Assembly (NCBI GenBank): GCA_008973525.1
Contig: WACJ01000069.1
Span: 682,001 to 746,000 of the forward strand
Direction of reading: 5' to 3'
Length of the DNA: 64,000 nt
Source: Stenopsyche tienmushanensis
Lineage: Eukaryota; Arthropoda; Insecta; Trichoptera; Stenopsychidae
Shown here: one piece after another, positions 50,501 to 62,406 of the stretch
Layout of the letters: every line of letters starts with the position of its first letter
How positions within the stretch are numbered: the stretch's first letter is position 1
The notes under the pieces: model-generated
The model's database searches: none
What the model was told of the DNA's origin: nothing
Seen by the model: the letters and a program-made list of their open reading frames with translations, nothing else
Position numbers and translations under genes: made by a program

Positions 50501-52791
50501 AGATTCGTGTACAGAATGGGATGGTTGTGAGGTAATGAAAAATTTATTTGTATATATTTCAAAGAAAAGAAAGAAATTTTATTTGGAAACTGTGACTACT
50601 AATTTAATTTATTTCTTTGTTTAAAGGCCAACAGTCAATTTAGTGGCGGTTATGAATTTGCTGATCTCAGCCAATCATTACTTCAAAAAATGGGCATTCT
50701 GTTGCCGACCAAGTAATTTATTATTGCATACATATTTTTGTTATAAAAGCTTGAATATCTGTGAACAATTCTACATTATTTTTATTCGAATTTCAGAATA
50801 ACAGCTGGTGATGAAAATGTCTGCTTTCATTTTGTTAGATTAGAAAGTGAGCTCGGAATACTATTAGCTCCAACAGTGAACGTACAAAAGCAATCGGAAA
50901 GCGAACTGTATAAACATATATTGAATAATTTTAGAAGTGCTAGTCAAAAGATCCACACATTATTACGAAACACAATTAGGTATACAAAAAATATTTAAAT
51001 ATATCCAAATTAACTATTTTTTATCATTTATCAAACATTTTTTCAGATACAAAAGAATGCTTTCTCCATCTAGCTCTGTTAACAAATCATTAGTGGCTAT
51101 AAAAGAACATGGTATATTATTTGAAGTTCCTTCCAAACTACTAGGAAAATTTCAATCCATCAAAAAAAATGAAGAAACTTTCAATTATTGGGTGATAGGG
51201 TTAGTTTTATTTTAATTAATTTCTTTACTCTTAATTTCTAATTTCTTACTTAGAATTGCCATTTTAATCTTATATAAATGTATAAAAAAAATAGGTGTAA
51301 GTATAGTTTGTATCAATTTTATTAAATGAGATTGTGATAAATTTTGATGAATTAACCCTTTGCGGTCGTTTATCTACTTTCAGCCACCAAAGTTTTTTTA
51401 CTGTTTCGGTCGTATATCTGCTCTCAGCCACCACAACAAGGAACCGTACGAATCTTAACTCTATTCATTCATGTATCAATTCATAATTTCTGAAAGCTCT
51501 CAAAGGACTTTGCTGGTTCAGATAAAATCTTTATTTTTCTTTGTGTATCAAAAAGAGCCAATGTTTAAAAATATGTTCATTGGATTCATTGGAAATACTT
51601 AATTGCCCAGTAAAAAATCTATTACGGAAGTAACTGTCTCAAGAAGCGTCCTCAATATGATTGTAAGCTCGAAGAAATGTAAAGAATTTTTCAATGAAAG
51701 AAATAAACAATAATCTGAAGGGGCAATGTCCGGAGAGTATAGAGAATGAGGTAAAACATCCCAGTCAAATGATAGTAATTTATTTCTGACGAGCAAAGAT
51801 ACATGAGGCCTGGGGTTATCGTGGCCGTTTTCTGGCAATTGCATCCTTCAGATTGTCTATTTGGAAACAATATTTTGTTGAATTGATCTTTTTACCTTGC
51901 TGAAGTAGCTCATAATAAACTACCCCCTTCCAGTCCCACCAAATGCATAACAAAACTTTTTTTGGATGTAGGCCAGGTTTAGCTACAGTTAAAGCTTCTG
52001 CACCCTTGGTCCGAGACCGTTTACGTTGGATATTCTCATAGAGTATCCAACTTTCATCTCCAGTGACAAGTCTGACCAGTGACAATAAGATGTTAGCTAG
52101 AAAAGAAAACAGGACGCTTTTTGTGACGGAGTATCTTCAAAACTAGGAAGACCATCGGCCTCAGATAAAGATGAAAGGCTTAATGGGAAACTGCATATAT
52201 TACGACACTGTGAATATGTGAAAAATAAAGATTGCTTTGTATGTTCAAATAGAAAAATTAGAGACGGAAGACACCAAACTAATTATTTTTGTGATACACG
52301 TAGTCGAAAACCAGGACTGCATATTGCAGACTGCTTTCAAAGATACACAATGGAAAAATACAATTTTTACATAAAAACATGTTGTTGAAATACATTATTA
52401 TCTAAACATACATCTAATGTTCAATAGAGAATTGATAAATCTTGTTTATCCTTCATAATCTTGCACTGTTCTTTCAATGGAAATTAATTTCGACCAATAT
52501 GACACTCATGTCCAAATTTAATATGTCTACAAAGGGTTGTGTTATCAAAAAATAGAGCTTTTCTTAATGTAACATTACATTATTTTAGATATACGTGTAG
52601 TGTTTTGATTTAATATACTACAAGTATATCTAAAATATTGATAACCCTTTACATACTTGAAAATATGAATCATTTTTGTTTTCAGACGTCTTTTTGAACA
52701 TCCTAAATTTACAGAGGTCTATGTTTGCTGTCATGAATCAGTACCACAAAACATGATTGATATAGCTTTCAGACTGGCGTTTGTTACATAA
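44502..52791 (+). CDS. intu: Inturned (PDZ-containing CPLANE / planar polarity effector)
   Basis: Inturned works with Fuzzy and Fritz (the CPLANE complex) in planar cell polarity and cilium formation. Thirteen exons join in phase: 44502-44647, 44764-44939, 45845-46020, 46808-47815, 47890-48143, 48260-48344, 48914-49091, 49169-49436, 50420-50531, 50627-50712, 50797-50979, 51047-51199, 52686-52791. They give 976 residues (human 942). The N-terminus is Ser/Asp-rich and is followed by the conserved YVPEWDSFVNEEGELVYI. The PDZ domain runs from about residue 172 to 257 (LMVSGILSEF, IKIGDWLKEIDN). Next come the longin-like regions of the family (PVGVIYLATEGLTENGPE, HIIGTCLYYCGHLLAAHL) and a disordered Ser/Lys-rich part. 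The last exon ends in PQNMIDIAFRLAFVT. Introns 2, 3, 8 and 12 have been enlarged by transposons. No coding break is visible. Confidence 0.92.
45367..45789. mobile_element. Possible MITE in inturned intron 2
   Basis: GGGTGCGAGTT (45368-45378) and AACTCGCACCC (45779-45789) are an 11-base inverted pair about 420 bases apart, both next to CCAAT. That pattern fits short terminal inverted repeats. There is no coding capacity and no clear target duplication. Confidence 0.35.
46170..46665 (-). repeat. TTAA-ended repeat, copy D, in inturned intron 3
   Basis: It is a reverse-oriented copy of the 520-bp family, ending TTTGCTCTCCGGCCCGAATGAG-TTAA at about 46665. It shares GATAATTAAGATACTCGCATCAT and TAATAGGCAAAAATA with copy C. 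It accounts for most of the length of this intron. Confidence 0.62.
48345..48913. other. Inturned intron 6 with unclassified insert
   Basis: The segment 48410-48880 differs in base composition and includes GGGATCTACAGATAGACAAGGG and a CCTCCTGACCATCC block. It looks like a retrotransposon 3' end, but I cannot name the family. Confidence 0.3.
49560..50050 (+). repeat. Interspersed repeat (18600 family) in inturned intron 8
   Basis: It shares GGGCACTCTTGTGCATTGA, GATCGTTAAGCCCAAATTTATCGA, GAATATTGTGTGTTATCGAGAG and a degraded GACAGAAAGTAATCGGCGTAAAGCGA tail with related repeats. The second half (49850-50050) looks like a second, more diverged copy, so two elements may be joined. Confidence 0.5.
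51356..52537 (+). mobile_element. piggyBac remnant, later split by a mariner, in inturned intron 12
   Basis: It starts at TTAA-CCCTTTGCGGTCG (TTAA at 51352-51355), a typical piggyBac-like end. A matching CAAAGGGTT occurs on the far side at about 52530-52537, with the following TTAA changed to TTGT. Only the C-terminal zinc-binding part of the transposase survives (about 52145-52360): KDCFVCSNRKIRDGR, YFCDTRSRKPGLH, ADCFQRYH. The mariner at 51599-52090 lies within it and must be younger. Confidence 0.65.
51599..52090 (-). mobile_element. mariner transposase C-terminal half, nested
   Basis: On the minus strand, RLVTGDESWILYENIQRKR with the GDE aspartate is followed by LHPKKVLLCIWWDWKGVVYYEL and, after a frame change at about 51840, ENGHDNPRPH, LPHSLYSPDIAPSDYCLF (final aspartate) and KNSLHFFE. 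It is the same family as the remnant at 16085-17506. The N-terminal half is missing. Confidence 0.8.
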
Positions 52792-53172
52792 AATTGTTTA
52801 TTCAATATATTGTCCGCTGAAAACTCGACTATCTCAATGCATCAGACAGAACGGAGGCCATCTTAATGATATAATTTTTAAAACCTAACAAATAAAAACT
52901 GTTAATGTCTCTCTGTAAAACGGTAAAAAGAATTAAATTGATATATCCTCTACTGTTTGTGTTATTCATTTTTGAAATAAAGAAGTTTCCTTGATGCAAC
53001 CTGTATGCTACAAACAGGGATTGGCAGTTCATTGTGCCTTTGTTGGAATAAAATAAAACCATTTAAGCTAAGAACATTTTATTTAAATTCATAGATATAT
53101 TATTATTTGTTCGCTAATCTTAATCTTAATTGAATAAATTATTAAACTCATTCATAAATCCGATCGATGACA

Positions 53173-53940
53173 TTATTCAAAGAGTAACAAAACCATCGCT
53201 AGAACACCCAATGAAGGGTCGGTTATTCCGTCTCTTGTTATTGTATTATAGTTCGCAATACCTAATAAGGATTCTATTAAAATGTTTCTAAATTGTAGAA
53301 AACTTATCGCCTTTTCCATTTTAATGCGGTATAAAATCCACGCATTAAATACTGACATGTCTAACAGACGGAATATTATTTATTTATATCACCGAATTGT
53401 TTTTCGGGGGCAAAAATAATATGATATGAGTTGGTCTGACCTATCAACACCACTCATAAATTTGTTGTATTCCACAACTTCAATGGGCTTTATTTTTACG
53501 ACTCCATATCTATTCGTTTTTTCAATGAGTTGCGGGTGATGTTTGGTTGTAATGCTTAAAACATCTCTAATATCGTGCCATTTTGAAATATATATATTAT
53601 TTTTCCTTAACCATATGTGTTCTCCCTTTTTAATTTTCTTCTTTGTTATTTCTGCTGGATTTCCTCTTCTATTTGCACGTAATGTTCCTGTCGTATGCGT
53701 CCTTTTTTCTAATAATTTAGTAGATAATGAAATGTTATTATAAAGATTGTCCATAAAAACATGATGACCTTTGTGGAGAAATGGATTCATCAATTTTAGT
53801 ACAGTAGCATCAATTTTCGTTCCTCTAGATTCGTCATCAAACAACCTTCCTCTATAAATTTCTAGATTATGGATGTATCCATTTGGGGAACACAGTTTAT
53901 AAAATTTGAGGCCATATTTAGCTTTCTTCCCTTTCATGTA
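53173..53940 (-). pseudogene. piggyBac transposase fragment in unit 1 of the F-box array
   Basis: The minus strand encodes KAKYGLKFYKLCSPNGY, HHVFMDNLYNNISLSTKLL (second catalytic aspartate) and EYNKFMSGVDRSDQLISYY (third). A TGA then replaces the expected Trp of the RWYKK motif, followed by a TAA. The C-terminal part continues as LDMSVFNAWILYRIK. The N-terminal part with the first aspartate is degenerate. It belongs to a family different from the copy at 21422. Confidence 0.85.
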
Positions 53941-54170
53941 TTGCCGTAACCACAGTCACCCTCGATGAAGAAGTCCAGGCATTATCCAAACTTCACGATC
54001 AACAAAATCACTTTGATAGTTACTAAAAGCGGAATGCGAAATAATCCAAATACAAAACGGAAATGTTATACACAATTGAACTCAACGAAAGGCGAGAGCA
54101 AAGTGGCTCTTCATTTCTAGAAAATTGAAAAATTATTAAATGTATTATTAAGCATATTCACAGTTTAGAG

Positions 54171-54452
54171 CAGCGCTTCTTAGTCCGCGGACCCCCTCTT
54201 GAGCAAAATTTCTTTTGCGGACCCCCTCTTGAACAATTTTTTTTTTTTAGTAGACCTCATCCCAATCCTTATGATTTAATTTTTCAAACAAACAAACATT
54301 TCTTGGTCAAATATTGATCAAAATAGATCTTGTTATAATGTTTACTGTAAAAAATTTCATGAAAATATCTTGTTCAACTACAGATAAATGTTTTTTTATA
54401 TTTTCGCGGACCCTCGGAAATGGCTTTGCGGACCCCTGTTCAAGAACTGCTG
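54171..54452. mobile_element. 282-bp hAT-type MITE with 8-bp target duplication
   Basis: Ends CAGCGCTTCTTAGTCCGCGG and, inverted, CAGCAGTTCTTGAACAGGGG match the CAGNGNTTCTNAA consensus seen in hAT elements. Both are followed by GGACCCC/GGGTCCGC blocks repeated inside the element. The 8-bp GTTTAGAG stands on both sides (54163-54170 and 54453-54460). It is non-coding. An (AT)n run follows at 54463-54480. Confidence 0.9.
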
Positions 54453-54460
54453 GTTTAGAG

Positions 54461-55360
54461 TATCATATATATATATATATGCAAAATTTTTAGAAGCTCA
54501 TAAATGACAAAAGTGAGTATTTATAGATAGTTAACGAAATTGCTCTGCTTGCTTGAGTCATTGTAATGAGTGTATTTGTATTTGTGTAAATTGAAAAAGT
54601 GATCTTCTATTAACTAAACTTCTTGAAACTCGAAAAGAAAGTCTAAACAAAGAAACCTTGTTTTTGATTAGAGATTTCGTCAATGGATCGTAAAATGCTT
54701 GATAAAAAGACTACAACAAATAGCACCGATCCTATTGTTCATAAGAGGGATTATATACGTACATAATAAGAGGGTTCCACATTTTTCAATCTAAAAAATT
54801 AAAAATCTTCCATTAAAATTAACTATTCAGTTGACAAAATACAACTCCAAGTTTGTGCATTGCAAAAATTGAATGATTTACCAAAATTAATTTATCTTAT
54901 TCGGGAAAGTTTGAGTCTTTGAGCAATGTTTTGTAATTGGTTTGTTTTTTGTGTCCCCGAAGGCGGTATACAATAGACTAATCTGGCACGAGAATTTTAG
55001 CCAGGCAAATTTTGTCTCCAGATGCAGTTATAGATGGTTGTTTGAAACAACCGCCGCACAGGAAAGCGTTAATATATTTTAGTGATTTATATCAATCACT
55101 ATATACATATCACATTCATGCTTATTTTCATTACAAAATTAATTAACACTGAACCTGTAAAAATCACCATTGTGAGCATATTTGTTAAAATTTGAAAAAT
55201 GTTAATGATCATTTTACAAAGGTCTTTCACAATAAAATTTAGAATCTTTAATGTATTTATGATTCGTTGCTCATCCTGCAAAAATATTAACCATTAGAAA
55301 TGCAAAAAAAAAAAATATTTTTTACAGCTAACTTAAACATAAAATATAGACTTACATTGA
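54461..55360. other. Transposon-derived and 3' flank sequence of F-box copy 1
   Basis: Sequence to about 55068 has no counterpart in units 2 and 3, and ends GCACAGGAAAGCG-TTAA, which resembles a piggyBac terminus. From 55069 on, homology with units 2 and 3 resumes. The 60-codon frame at 55099-55281 overlaps the equivalent of exon 5 in the other copies and is probably untranslated in copy 1. Confidence 0.5.
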
Positions 55361-57489
55361 TTATATATTTTTTTGATAGTCGGAATTTGTGTGTTTTAAA
55401 TCAGCAAATGGACAGGTAACACTAGCATCAGTCATTTTTGAACCATAGTGACCAGCCCAGAACTTTAAATCATTCCCGCCGTGTTCAAATATTATGTATC
55501 TTACGCCGCGTCCATAATTTGAAAATGTGTGTTTGACCTAAAATTATTTTTATTTTTAAAACTGTAATATTTAAATTTTAAACATCGCAAAGCTTCTTAA
55601 TTTTCTTCGTTGAGTTACGACCCATTTTAAAGAGGAAGAGCATAAGATTGCAAATATGTTCTTTTGACGGCTGCGTCTCTGTCATAATGCAGATAATGAG
55701 TTTATTTTTATCTGTTGATGAATAAATGAAGTTTAGAGTCTACTTAATAAGATACTCAACCACTCCAACTGATGAGTCAGCAACAACTGATATGTAACAA
55801 TACACTGTCAAAATAATTGATAAATTATGGGTACCCCTAATATTCAATTCATACCTCTTTCCAACCGTTGCTCCAATTCATCATGGCTTCTATAAATTTA
55901 AAATTCTTCTTAATTTCCATACTAGAATTTAATAGGTATACATTTAAGTAAAACTCTGAACCACAATCCCATCGTGCGGCATACCTGAAAAACAATAAAA
56001 ATTATCTGTCTGCTAATCTACAGAATATAAAATAAGAGTGATAAAAATATATTATTTACCAATCGGATATGTAAATATTTGGTTGATAGCGATCCAAAAA
56101 TTCGCAGTCGATACCTTCTTCGACTAAATCAATTTTTTGGTTCATTTTACACTCTTCGTATGATGATACAAATGCAGTTTTGGGTTGCTTGGGATTAGCT
56201 ACAGGAGGATATATTACTCCTATAGGTGGTTTTTCAATTAGCCATTGATCGCCATCTATAATATGAAAATTAAAAAACAATATTTTAATGTAAAAATTAT
56301 CAGACTATTAAAAATTATATTGGTTTTTAGCATTGAAGAGAAATAATTTTTATGTTTTAATTTTTTATATTTAATAAAATTATTATTTTTTAATTAAGTA
56401 ATTACATTGTAGTTCAATAGTTTAGGAACTGTTCCCAATTGTTGTCCTTCACCTCTTCATTTTGTACTATAAATGAAAACTAAAAAGCATTAGATATTAC
56501 GAATTTAATTACATGGAAACAATTTGTTGATCATGGGAGTTTTTATTGGTTGAACTCGCTCTTGAAAAGCTTGACTTGCTTGTAATATAAACTTCAGAAT
56601 ATTTTTAATTTATTTTCTTTCTTTACAAGGAATTTAAGTAAAGTGCTAACACCATATCAACTTCTGGCAAAATTATAAAAAAACATTTATCTGTACTTGA
56701 ACAAGATATTTTGTTGAAATTATTTACAGAAAATGTTATAAAAATATTTATTTTGACCAAGAAATGTTTGTTTATTTGAAAATGAAGTAAAATGCTGGGA
56801 TGGGATCTGCAAAAAAAAATGTTTAAGAGGGGCTGTAAAATAAATTTTGCTCAAGAGTGGGTCCGTGGACTACATAAGTGTAAGAACCATTTATTGATGC
56901 TGTATAGATGCATTGAAATTTTAGCAGTAGATGATAGGAAAATGATTCATTCATATTTTATATTTGGTATCATTTTAATGAAGTAAGAAATCATGTGATG
57001 AGTAAAATTTTGCAATGTATTTTGATCGAATTAATTAAAATAAAATATTCTTTATCAAGAAAACAAATATATGATGATGAAATTGCTTCAAAAGTTGCTC
57101 AACTGTAACTGCTATTTATACTTACAATTTTCAGTTACGTTCCAATATTGAAAATTTTGTTCTCCCGAGGGATTTCTTATCAGATTTCTACCAAAAGGTT
57201 TATCCCATAAAATGTCTCTATAAATAATATAAGGGAGTCTTCTATACGAAGGCAAAGTCACCAGTTTTTGTAGGTATTCCCTTTCTGCTTTTATTTTCCA
57301 AACTTCATTGCGAATGACATGATACCATGTTACGCATACTAAGGAGCATTTTTTAACTAAAGATACTTTATCGACATAGCTGAGAATCAGTGCTAAAACT
57401 TCTTCGGGCAAATATATATTTGACAGCACGTATCCATTTTCAGTCTGAAGGATGGGAATCGGATCATATTTCTCATGAACGGAACTCAT
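55361..57489 (-). CDS. F-box + FBA domain protein (Fbs/FBXO2-FBXO6 type), copy 1
   Basis: This is a predicted substrate receptor of an SCF ubiquitin ligase of the Fbs type; relatives bind N-glycans of misfolded glycoproteins. Exons 57489-57126, 56255-56060, 55984-55855 and 55537-55361 give 288 residues (FBXO6 is 293). The F-box spans about residues 27-69 (LPEEVLALILSYVD, CSLVCVTWYHVI). The FBA domain follows from about 99 (FGRNLIRNPSGEQNF, YQPNIYISDWYAARWDCGSE, NYGRGVRYIIFEHGG, MTDASVTCPFADL). Where mammalian Fbs1 has Tyr-Trp-Lys in its sugar-binding loop, this has Phe-Trp-Ala (256-258). The ATG used by copy 2 is TGT here, so translation should begin at an internal ATG that is GTG in copy 2. 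The stop TAA lies five codons before the splice donor used by the other copies. It is open throughout and may be functional. Confidence 0.85.
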
Positions 57490-57938
57490 TATTTCTTTAA
57501 CGGTCTTACTTTTTACTGCACCACAAATTCTATATAAATTTTGAAATCAACTTGTATCTAAAACTCGTGTGCGTATTACTCGTGAGTAACTGAGGTATAT
57601 TTTTTATTAATGAATGAGTCACTAGTTGTCTTTATGACAGATGCAATATGGGATGTTGCCATATCACTAAATTATTTTCAAAGATGAACATTTTTAAATT
57701 CCAGTGATAACGAAATACAGATTGTGGGTAGAAAAATTATTTGATTGAAAGGTAATATAAATTTGAGCGTATTGTTTGTTTTAGTTACCATTGGCTCGAC
57801 CGATAGCGCGACTTGCACTGTCGAAAGTACATTTATAGGTTCTCCATGAACTGAGATTTTCAGCATATCAAGAAAAGCTACCATTTTACCTCATCGTTGC
57901 ATTTGTGTGCGGAATATTTAACTACTTGAAGCTCTTTG

Positions 57939-58190
57939 CTAATCAGGAGCTTTATCATGCCGAAATACCATCATTACTGATGTTGGGGTATTGAAGGTCA
58001 GTTTGTGCATGACGGTGTGTCCACACAGATATCCAATAGCGTCATGATAGAACGCACCAAATAGCATCATGGGGTCTGCGTACATTATATAGTTCATGTG
58101 CCTTTTGCCCAAATGACATCCTACAGCAGCCTCTCCAAGTCTCGAGAAGAGATCCTTTATGTATACATTGAAGAGGTCAAGTGACATAGA
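57939..58190 (-). mobile_element. Non-LTR reverse-transcriptase scrap, unit 1
   Basis: The minus strand encodes LDLFNVYIKDLFSRLGEAA followed by GCHLGKRHMNYIMYADPMML. This is the LFNxYIDDL and YADD region of a LINE reverse transcriptase, with the second catalytic Asp changed to Pro. It was carried along in the tandem duplication; the same scrap lies at 61507-61770. Confidence 0.8.
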
Positions 58191-58943
58191 ACTGCATGTC
58201 GTTAGTTTTAAGGTAAGGTTTAATATTCTGGTCTATGATATTTTTAAGCAGATTGTGAAAAGTAGTGATGGTTATGGTCTTTGGTTTAGATAGAATGGAT
58301 CTATTGATGTCCCAGCAAACATTGAAGGTCTTGATTTGGATGATGTTCAAACCTTGCATAAATCACAAGATAAACCCTCAGCCAATAAGCTTCAAAACTC
58401 AACTATTTAAATGCATTGACCTGAACCAAGGTCAATTTAATGATATAATTTTTAAAACCTAATAAATGAAAACTTTAAATGTCTCTGTAACATGGAAAAA
58501 ATAATTAAACTAATATCTCCTCTACTATTTGTATTATTCATTTTTAATAAAAGGAAGATTCCCTGCCACACCCTGTATGCTACAAACAGGGATTAGCAGT
58601 TTATTGTGCCTTTGGTGGAATAAAATAAAACAATTTAAAAGCAAAGGAAATTTTATTTAAATTAATAAATGTATTATTATTTGTTCGCCAATCTTTTACT
58701 TTATTTTATAATGGAATAAATTAGTAACCTCTTAATTAATATATTTTTGTGATTTATATCAATACATACATATCACATTCATGCTTATTTTCATTATAAA
58801 TTTAATTAACTTTGAACCTGTAAAAATCATCATTGTGAACATATTTGTTAAAATTTGAAAAATGTTAATGAGCATTTTACAAAGGTATTTCACAATAAAA
58901 TTAAGAATCTTTAATGTATATATGTTTCTTCACGATTTTCAAG

Positions 58944-61075
58944 CTATGATTCGTTGCTCATCCTGCAAAAATATCAACCATTAGAAATGCAAAAAAAAAA
59001 TATTTTTTACAGCAAACTTAAGCATAAAATATGGACTTACATTGATTTTATATTTTTTTGATAGTCGGAATTTGTGTGTTTTAAATCAGCAAATGGACAG
59101 GTAACACTAGCATCAGTCATTTTTGAACCATAGTGACTAGTCCAGAACTTTGAATCATTCACGCCGTGTTCAAATATTATGTATCTTACGCCCGGTCCAT
59201 AATTTGAAAATACGTGTTTGACCTAAAATTATTTTTATTTTTAAAACTGTAATATTTAAATTTTAAACATCGCAAAGCTTCTTAATTTTCTTCGTTGAGT
59301 TACGACCCATTTTAAAGAGGAAGAGCATAAGATTGCAAATATGTTCTTTTGACGGCTGCGTCTCTGTCATAATGCAGATAATGAGTTTATTTTTATCTGT
59401 TGATGAATAAATGAAGTTTAGAGTCTACTTAATAAGATACTCAACCATTCCAACTGATGAGTCAGCAACAACTGATATGTAACAATACGCTGTCAAAATA
59501 ATTGATAAATTATGGGTACCCCTAATATTCAATTCATACCTCTTTCGAACCGAAGATCCAATCTGTCATGGTTTCTACATATTTAAAATTCTTCTTAGTT
59601 TCCATATTATAATCTAATAGATATACATTTAAGTAATATTCTGAAGCACATTCCTATCGTGAGATATACCTGAAAAACAAATTAAACGATCTAAGTCTAC
59701 TAATTTACAGAAGTTAATAGAGGAGCGATAAAAATATATAATTTACCAATCGGATATGTAAATATTTGGTTGATAGCAATCTAAAAATTTGCAGTCGATA
59801 CCTTCTGCGACTAAATCAATTTTTTGGTTCATTTTACACTCTTCGTATGATGATATAAATGCAGTTTTAGGTTGCTTGGGATTAGCTACAGGAGGATCTG
59901 TTACTCCTATAGGTGGTTTTTCAACTATCCAGTGATGGCCAGCTATAATGTGGAAATTAAAAAAAAACAATATTTTAATGTAAAAATTATTAATCAGATT
60001 ATTAAAAATTTGTATTATAAATGAAAACTAAAAAGCATTAGATATTATGAATTTAAAGATATGGAAACAATTTGTTGATCATGAAAGATTTTATTGGTTG
60101 AACTCGGTCTTCAAAAATCTGAATTGCTCGCAATAAAAACTTCAGAATATTTTAAATTTATTTTCTTTCTTTACAAGGAATGTAAGTAAAGTGCTAACAT
60201 CATATCAACTTCTGGCAAAAATATAAAAAACATTTATCTGTACTTGAACAATATATTTTGGTGAAATTATTTACAGAAAATATTATAAAAGATATTTATT
60301 TTGACCAAGAAATGTTTGTTTATTTGAAAATGAAGTAAAATGCTGGGATGGGATCTGCAAAAAAAAATTGTTTAAGAGGGGGCTGTGAAAAAAATTTTGC
60401 TCAAGAGTGGGTCCGTGGACTACATAAGTGTAAGAACCATTTATTGATGCTGTATAGATGCATCGAAATTTTAGCAATAGATGATAGGAAAATTATTCAT
60501 TCATATTTTTAATTTGGTATCATTTTAATGCAGTAAGAAATCATGTGATTGGTAAAGTGTTAAAATGTATTTTGATCAGATTTTTTAAAATAAAATATTT
60601 TTTATCAAGAAAACAAATATATGATGATGAAATTGCTTCAAAAGTTGCTCAACTGTGTCTGCTATTTATACTCACAATTTTCAGTTATGGTCCTATATTG
60701 AAAATTTTGTTCTCCCGAGGCATTTTTTAGCAGATTTCTACCAAAAGGTTTATCCCATATAATGTCTTTATAAATAATATAAGGGAGCCTTCTGTACGAA
60801 GGCAAAGTCACCAGTTTTTGTAGGTATTCCCTTTCTGCTTTTAATTTCCAAACTTCATTGCGAATGACATGATACCATGTTATGCATACTAAGGAGCATT
60901 GTTTGACTAAAGATACTTTATCGACATAGCTGAGAATCAGTGCTAAAACTTCTTCGGGCAAATATATGTTTGACAGCACGTATCCATTTTCAGTCTGAAG
61001 GATGGGAATCGGATCACATTTCACATGAATGGCACTCACTTTTTTTTTAACGAGTTTACTTTTTATTGCACCCAT
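58944..61075 (-). pseudogene. F-box + FBA gene copy 2, nonsense codon in exon 3
   Basis: Five exons align with copy 1: 61075-60676, 59942-59747, 59669-59540, 59222-59041 and 58962-58944. It starts MGAIKSK, a good N-myristoylation signal (Gly2, Ser6, Lys7), and its F-box is intact. In exon 3 the conserved Trp codon TGG (in ARWDCG of copies 1 and 3) is TAG at 59654-59656 on the minus strand, so the FBA domain would be cut after about 198 residues. All splice sites remain good and no other stop is seen, so inactivation is recent. A shortened F-box-only product is possible. Unlike copy 1, exon 4 reads through to a donor and a five-exon end (KSMMSNES). Confidence 0.85.
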
Positions 61076-61506
61076 GATTTCTATATAAATTTAAAAATCA
61101 ACTTGTATCTAAAACTCGTGTGCGTATTACTTGTGAGTAACTGAGGTATATTTGTTTATGAATAAGTCACTATTTGTCATTATGACAAATACAATATGTG
61201 ATGTTGCCATATCACTAAATAATTTTCTTGATCAACGAATTAATTTCAAAGATGGACATTTTTAATTTCTAGTGATAATGAAATACAGATTGTGGGCAGA
61301 AAAAATATTTGATTGAAAGGTTATATAAGTTTGAGTGTATTGTTTGTTTTAGTTACCCTTGGCTCGACCGATAGCGCGACTTGCACTGTCGAAAGTACGT
61401 TTATAGCTTCTCCACAAACTGAGATGTTCAGCATGTCAAGAAAAGCTACCATTTTACCTCATCGTTGCATTTGTGTGCGGAATATTAAACTACTTGAAGC
61501 TCTTTG

Positions 61507-61770
61507 CTAATCAGGAGCTTTATCATGCCGAAATACCATCATTACTGATGTTGGGGTATTGAAGGTCAGTTTGTGCATGACGGTGTGTCCACACAGATAT
61601 CCAATAGCGTCTTGATAGAAGGCACCAAATAGCATCATGGGGTCTGCGTACATTATATAGTTCATGTGCCTTTTGCCCAAATGACATCCTACAGCAGCCT
61701 CTCTGAGTCTCGAGAAGAGATCCTCTATGTATACATTGAAGAGGTCAAGTGACATAGAACTGCATGTCAT
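61507..61770 (-). mobile_element. Non-LTR reverse-transcriptase scrap, unit 2
   Basis: It is nearly identical to the scrap at 57939-58190 (LFNVYIEDLFSRLREAAVGC, NYIMYADPMML). The shared Asp-to-Pro change shows that it was already dead when the unit duplicated. Confidence 0.8.
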
Positions 61771-62278
61771 TAGTATTAAGGTAAGGTTTAATATTCTGGT
61801 CTATGCTATTTTTAAGCAGATTGTGAAAATATGATGGGTCTATTGATGTCCCAGCATACATTGAAGGTGATGATTTGGATGATGTTCAAACTTTGCATAA
61901 ATCACAAGATAAACCCTCAGCCAATAAGCTTCGAAACTCGACTATTTAAATGCATTGACCTGAACGGAGGTCAATTTAATGATATAATTTTCAAAACCTA
62001 ATAAATGAAAACTTTAAATGTCTCTGTAACATGGAAAAAATAATTAAACTAATATCTCCTCTACTGTTTGTGTTATTCATTTTTAATATAAGGAAGTTTC
62101 CATGCCACATCCTGTATGCTACAAACAGGAATTGGCAGTTTGTTGTGCCTTTGGTGGAATAAAATAAAGCAATTTAAAAGCAAAGAAAATTTTATTTAAA
62201 TTAATAAATGTATTATTATTTGTTCGCCAATCTTTTACTTTATTTAGTTTATAATTGAATAAATTAGTAACCTCTTAA

Positions 62279-62406
62279 CTCTTTCAGGCCTGAATTATAT
62301 TTTTCATCCGATGGATTTTGTAAATTCCATGTGTCTAAAATATAATAAGGAGAATATAAAAAAAAAATATTTATGTCTACAATTGTGCACGCCAGGTCTG
62401 AAAGAG
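62279..62406. mobile_element. 128-bp piggyBac-type MITE with TTAA duplication and known empty site
   Basis: Terminal inverted repeats CTCTTTCAGGCCTG and CTCTTTCAGACCTGG face each other. TTAA flanks both sides (62275-62278 and 62407-62410). Unit 2 of the array has the uninterrupted site AACCTCTTAATTAATATA at about 58729-58746, so this is a clean insertion that happened after the duplication. Confidence 0.9.

Noticed and set aside
55099..55281. 60-codon minus-strand frame downstream of F-box copy 1
   Set aside because: It matches exon 5 of copies 2 and 3 plus 3' sequence, but copy 1 stops before the splice donor, so it is most likely untranslated.
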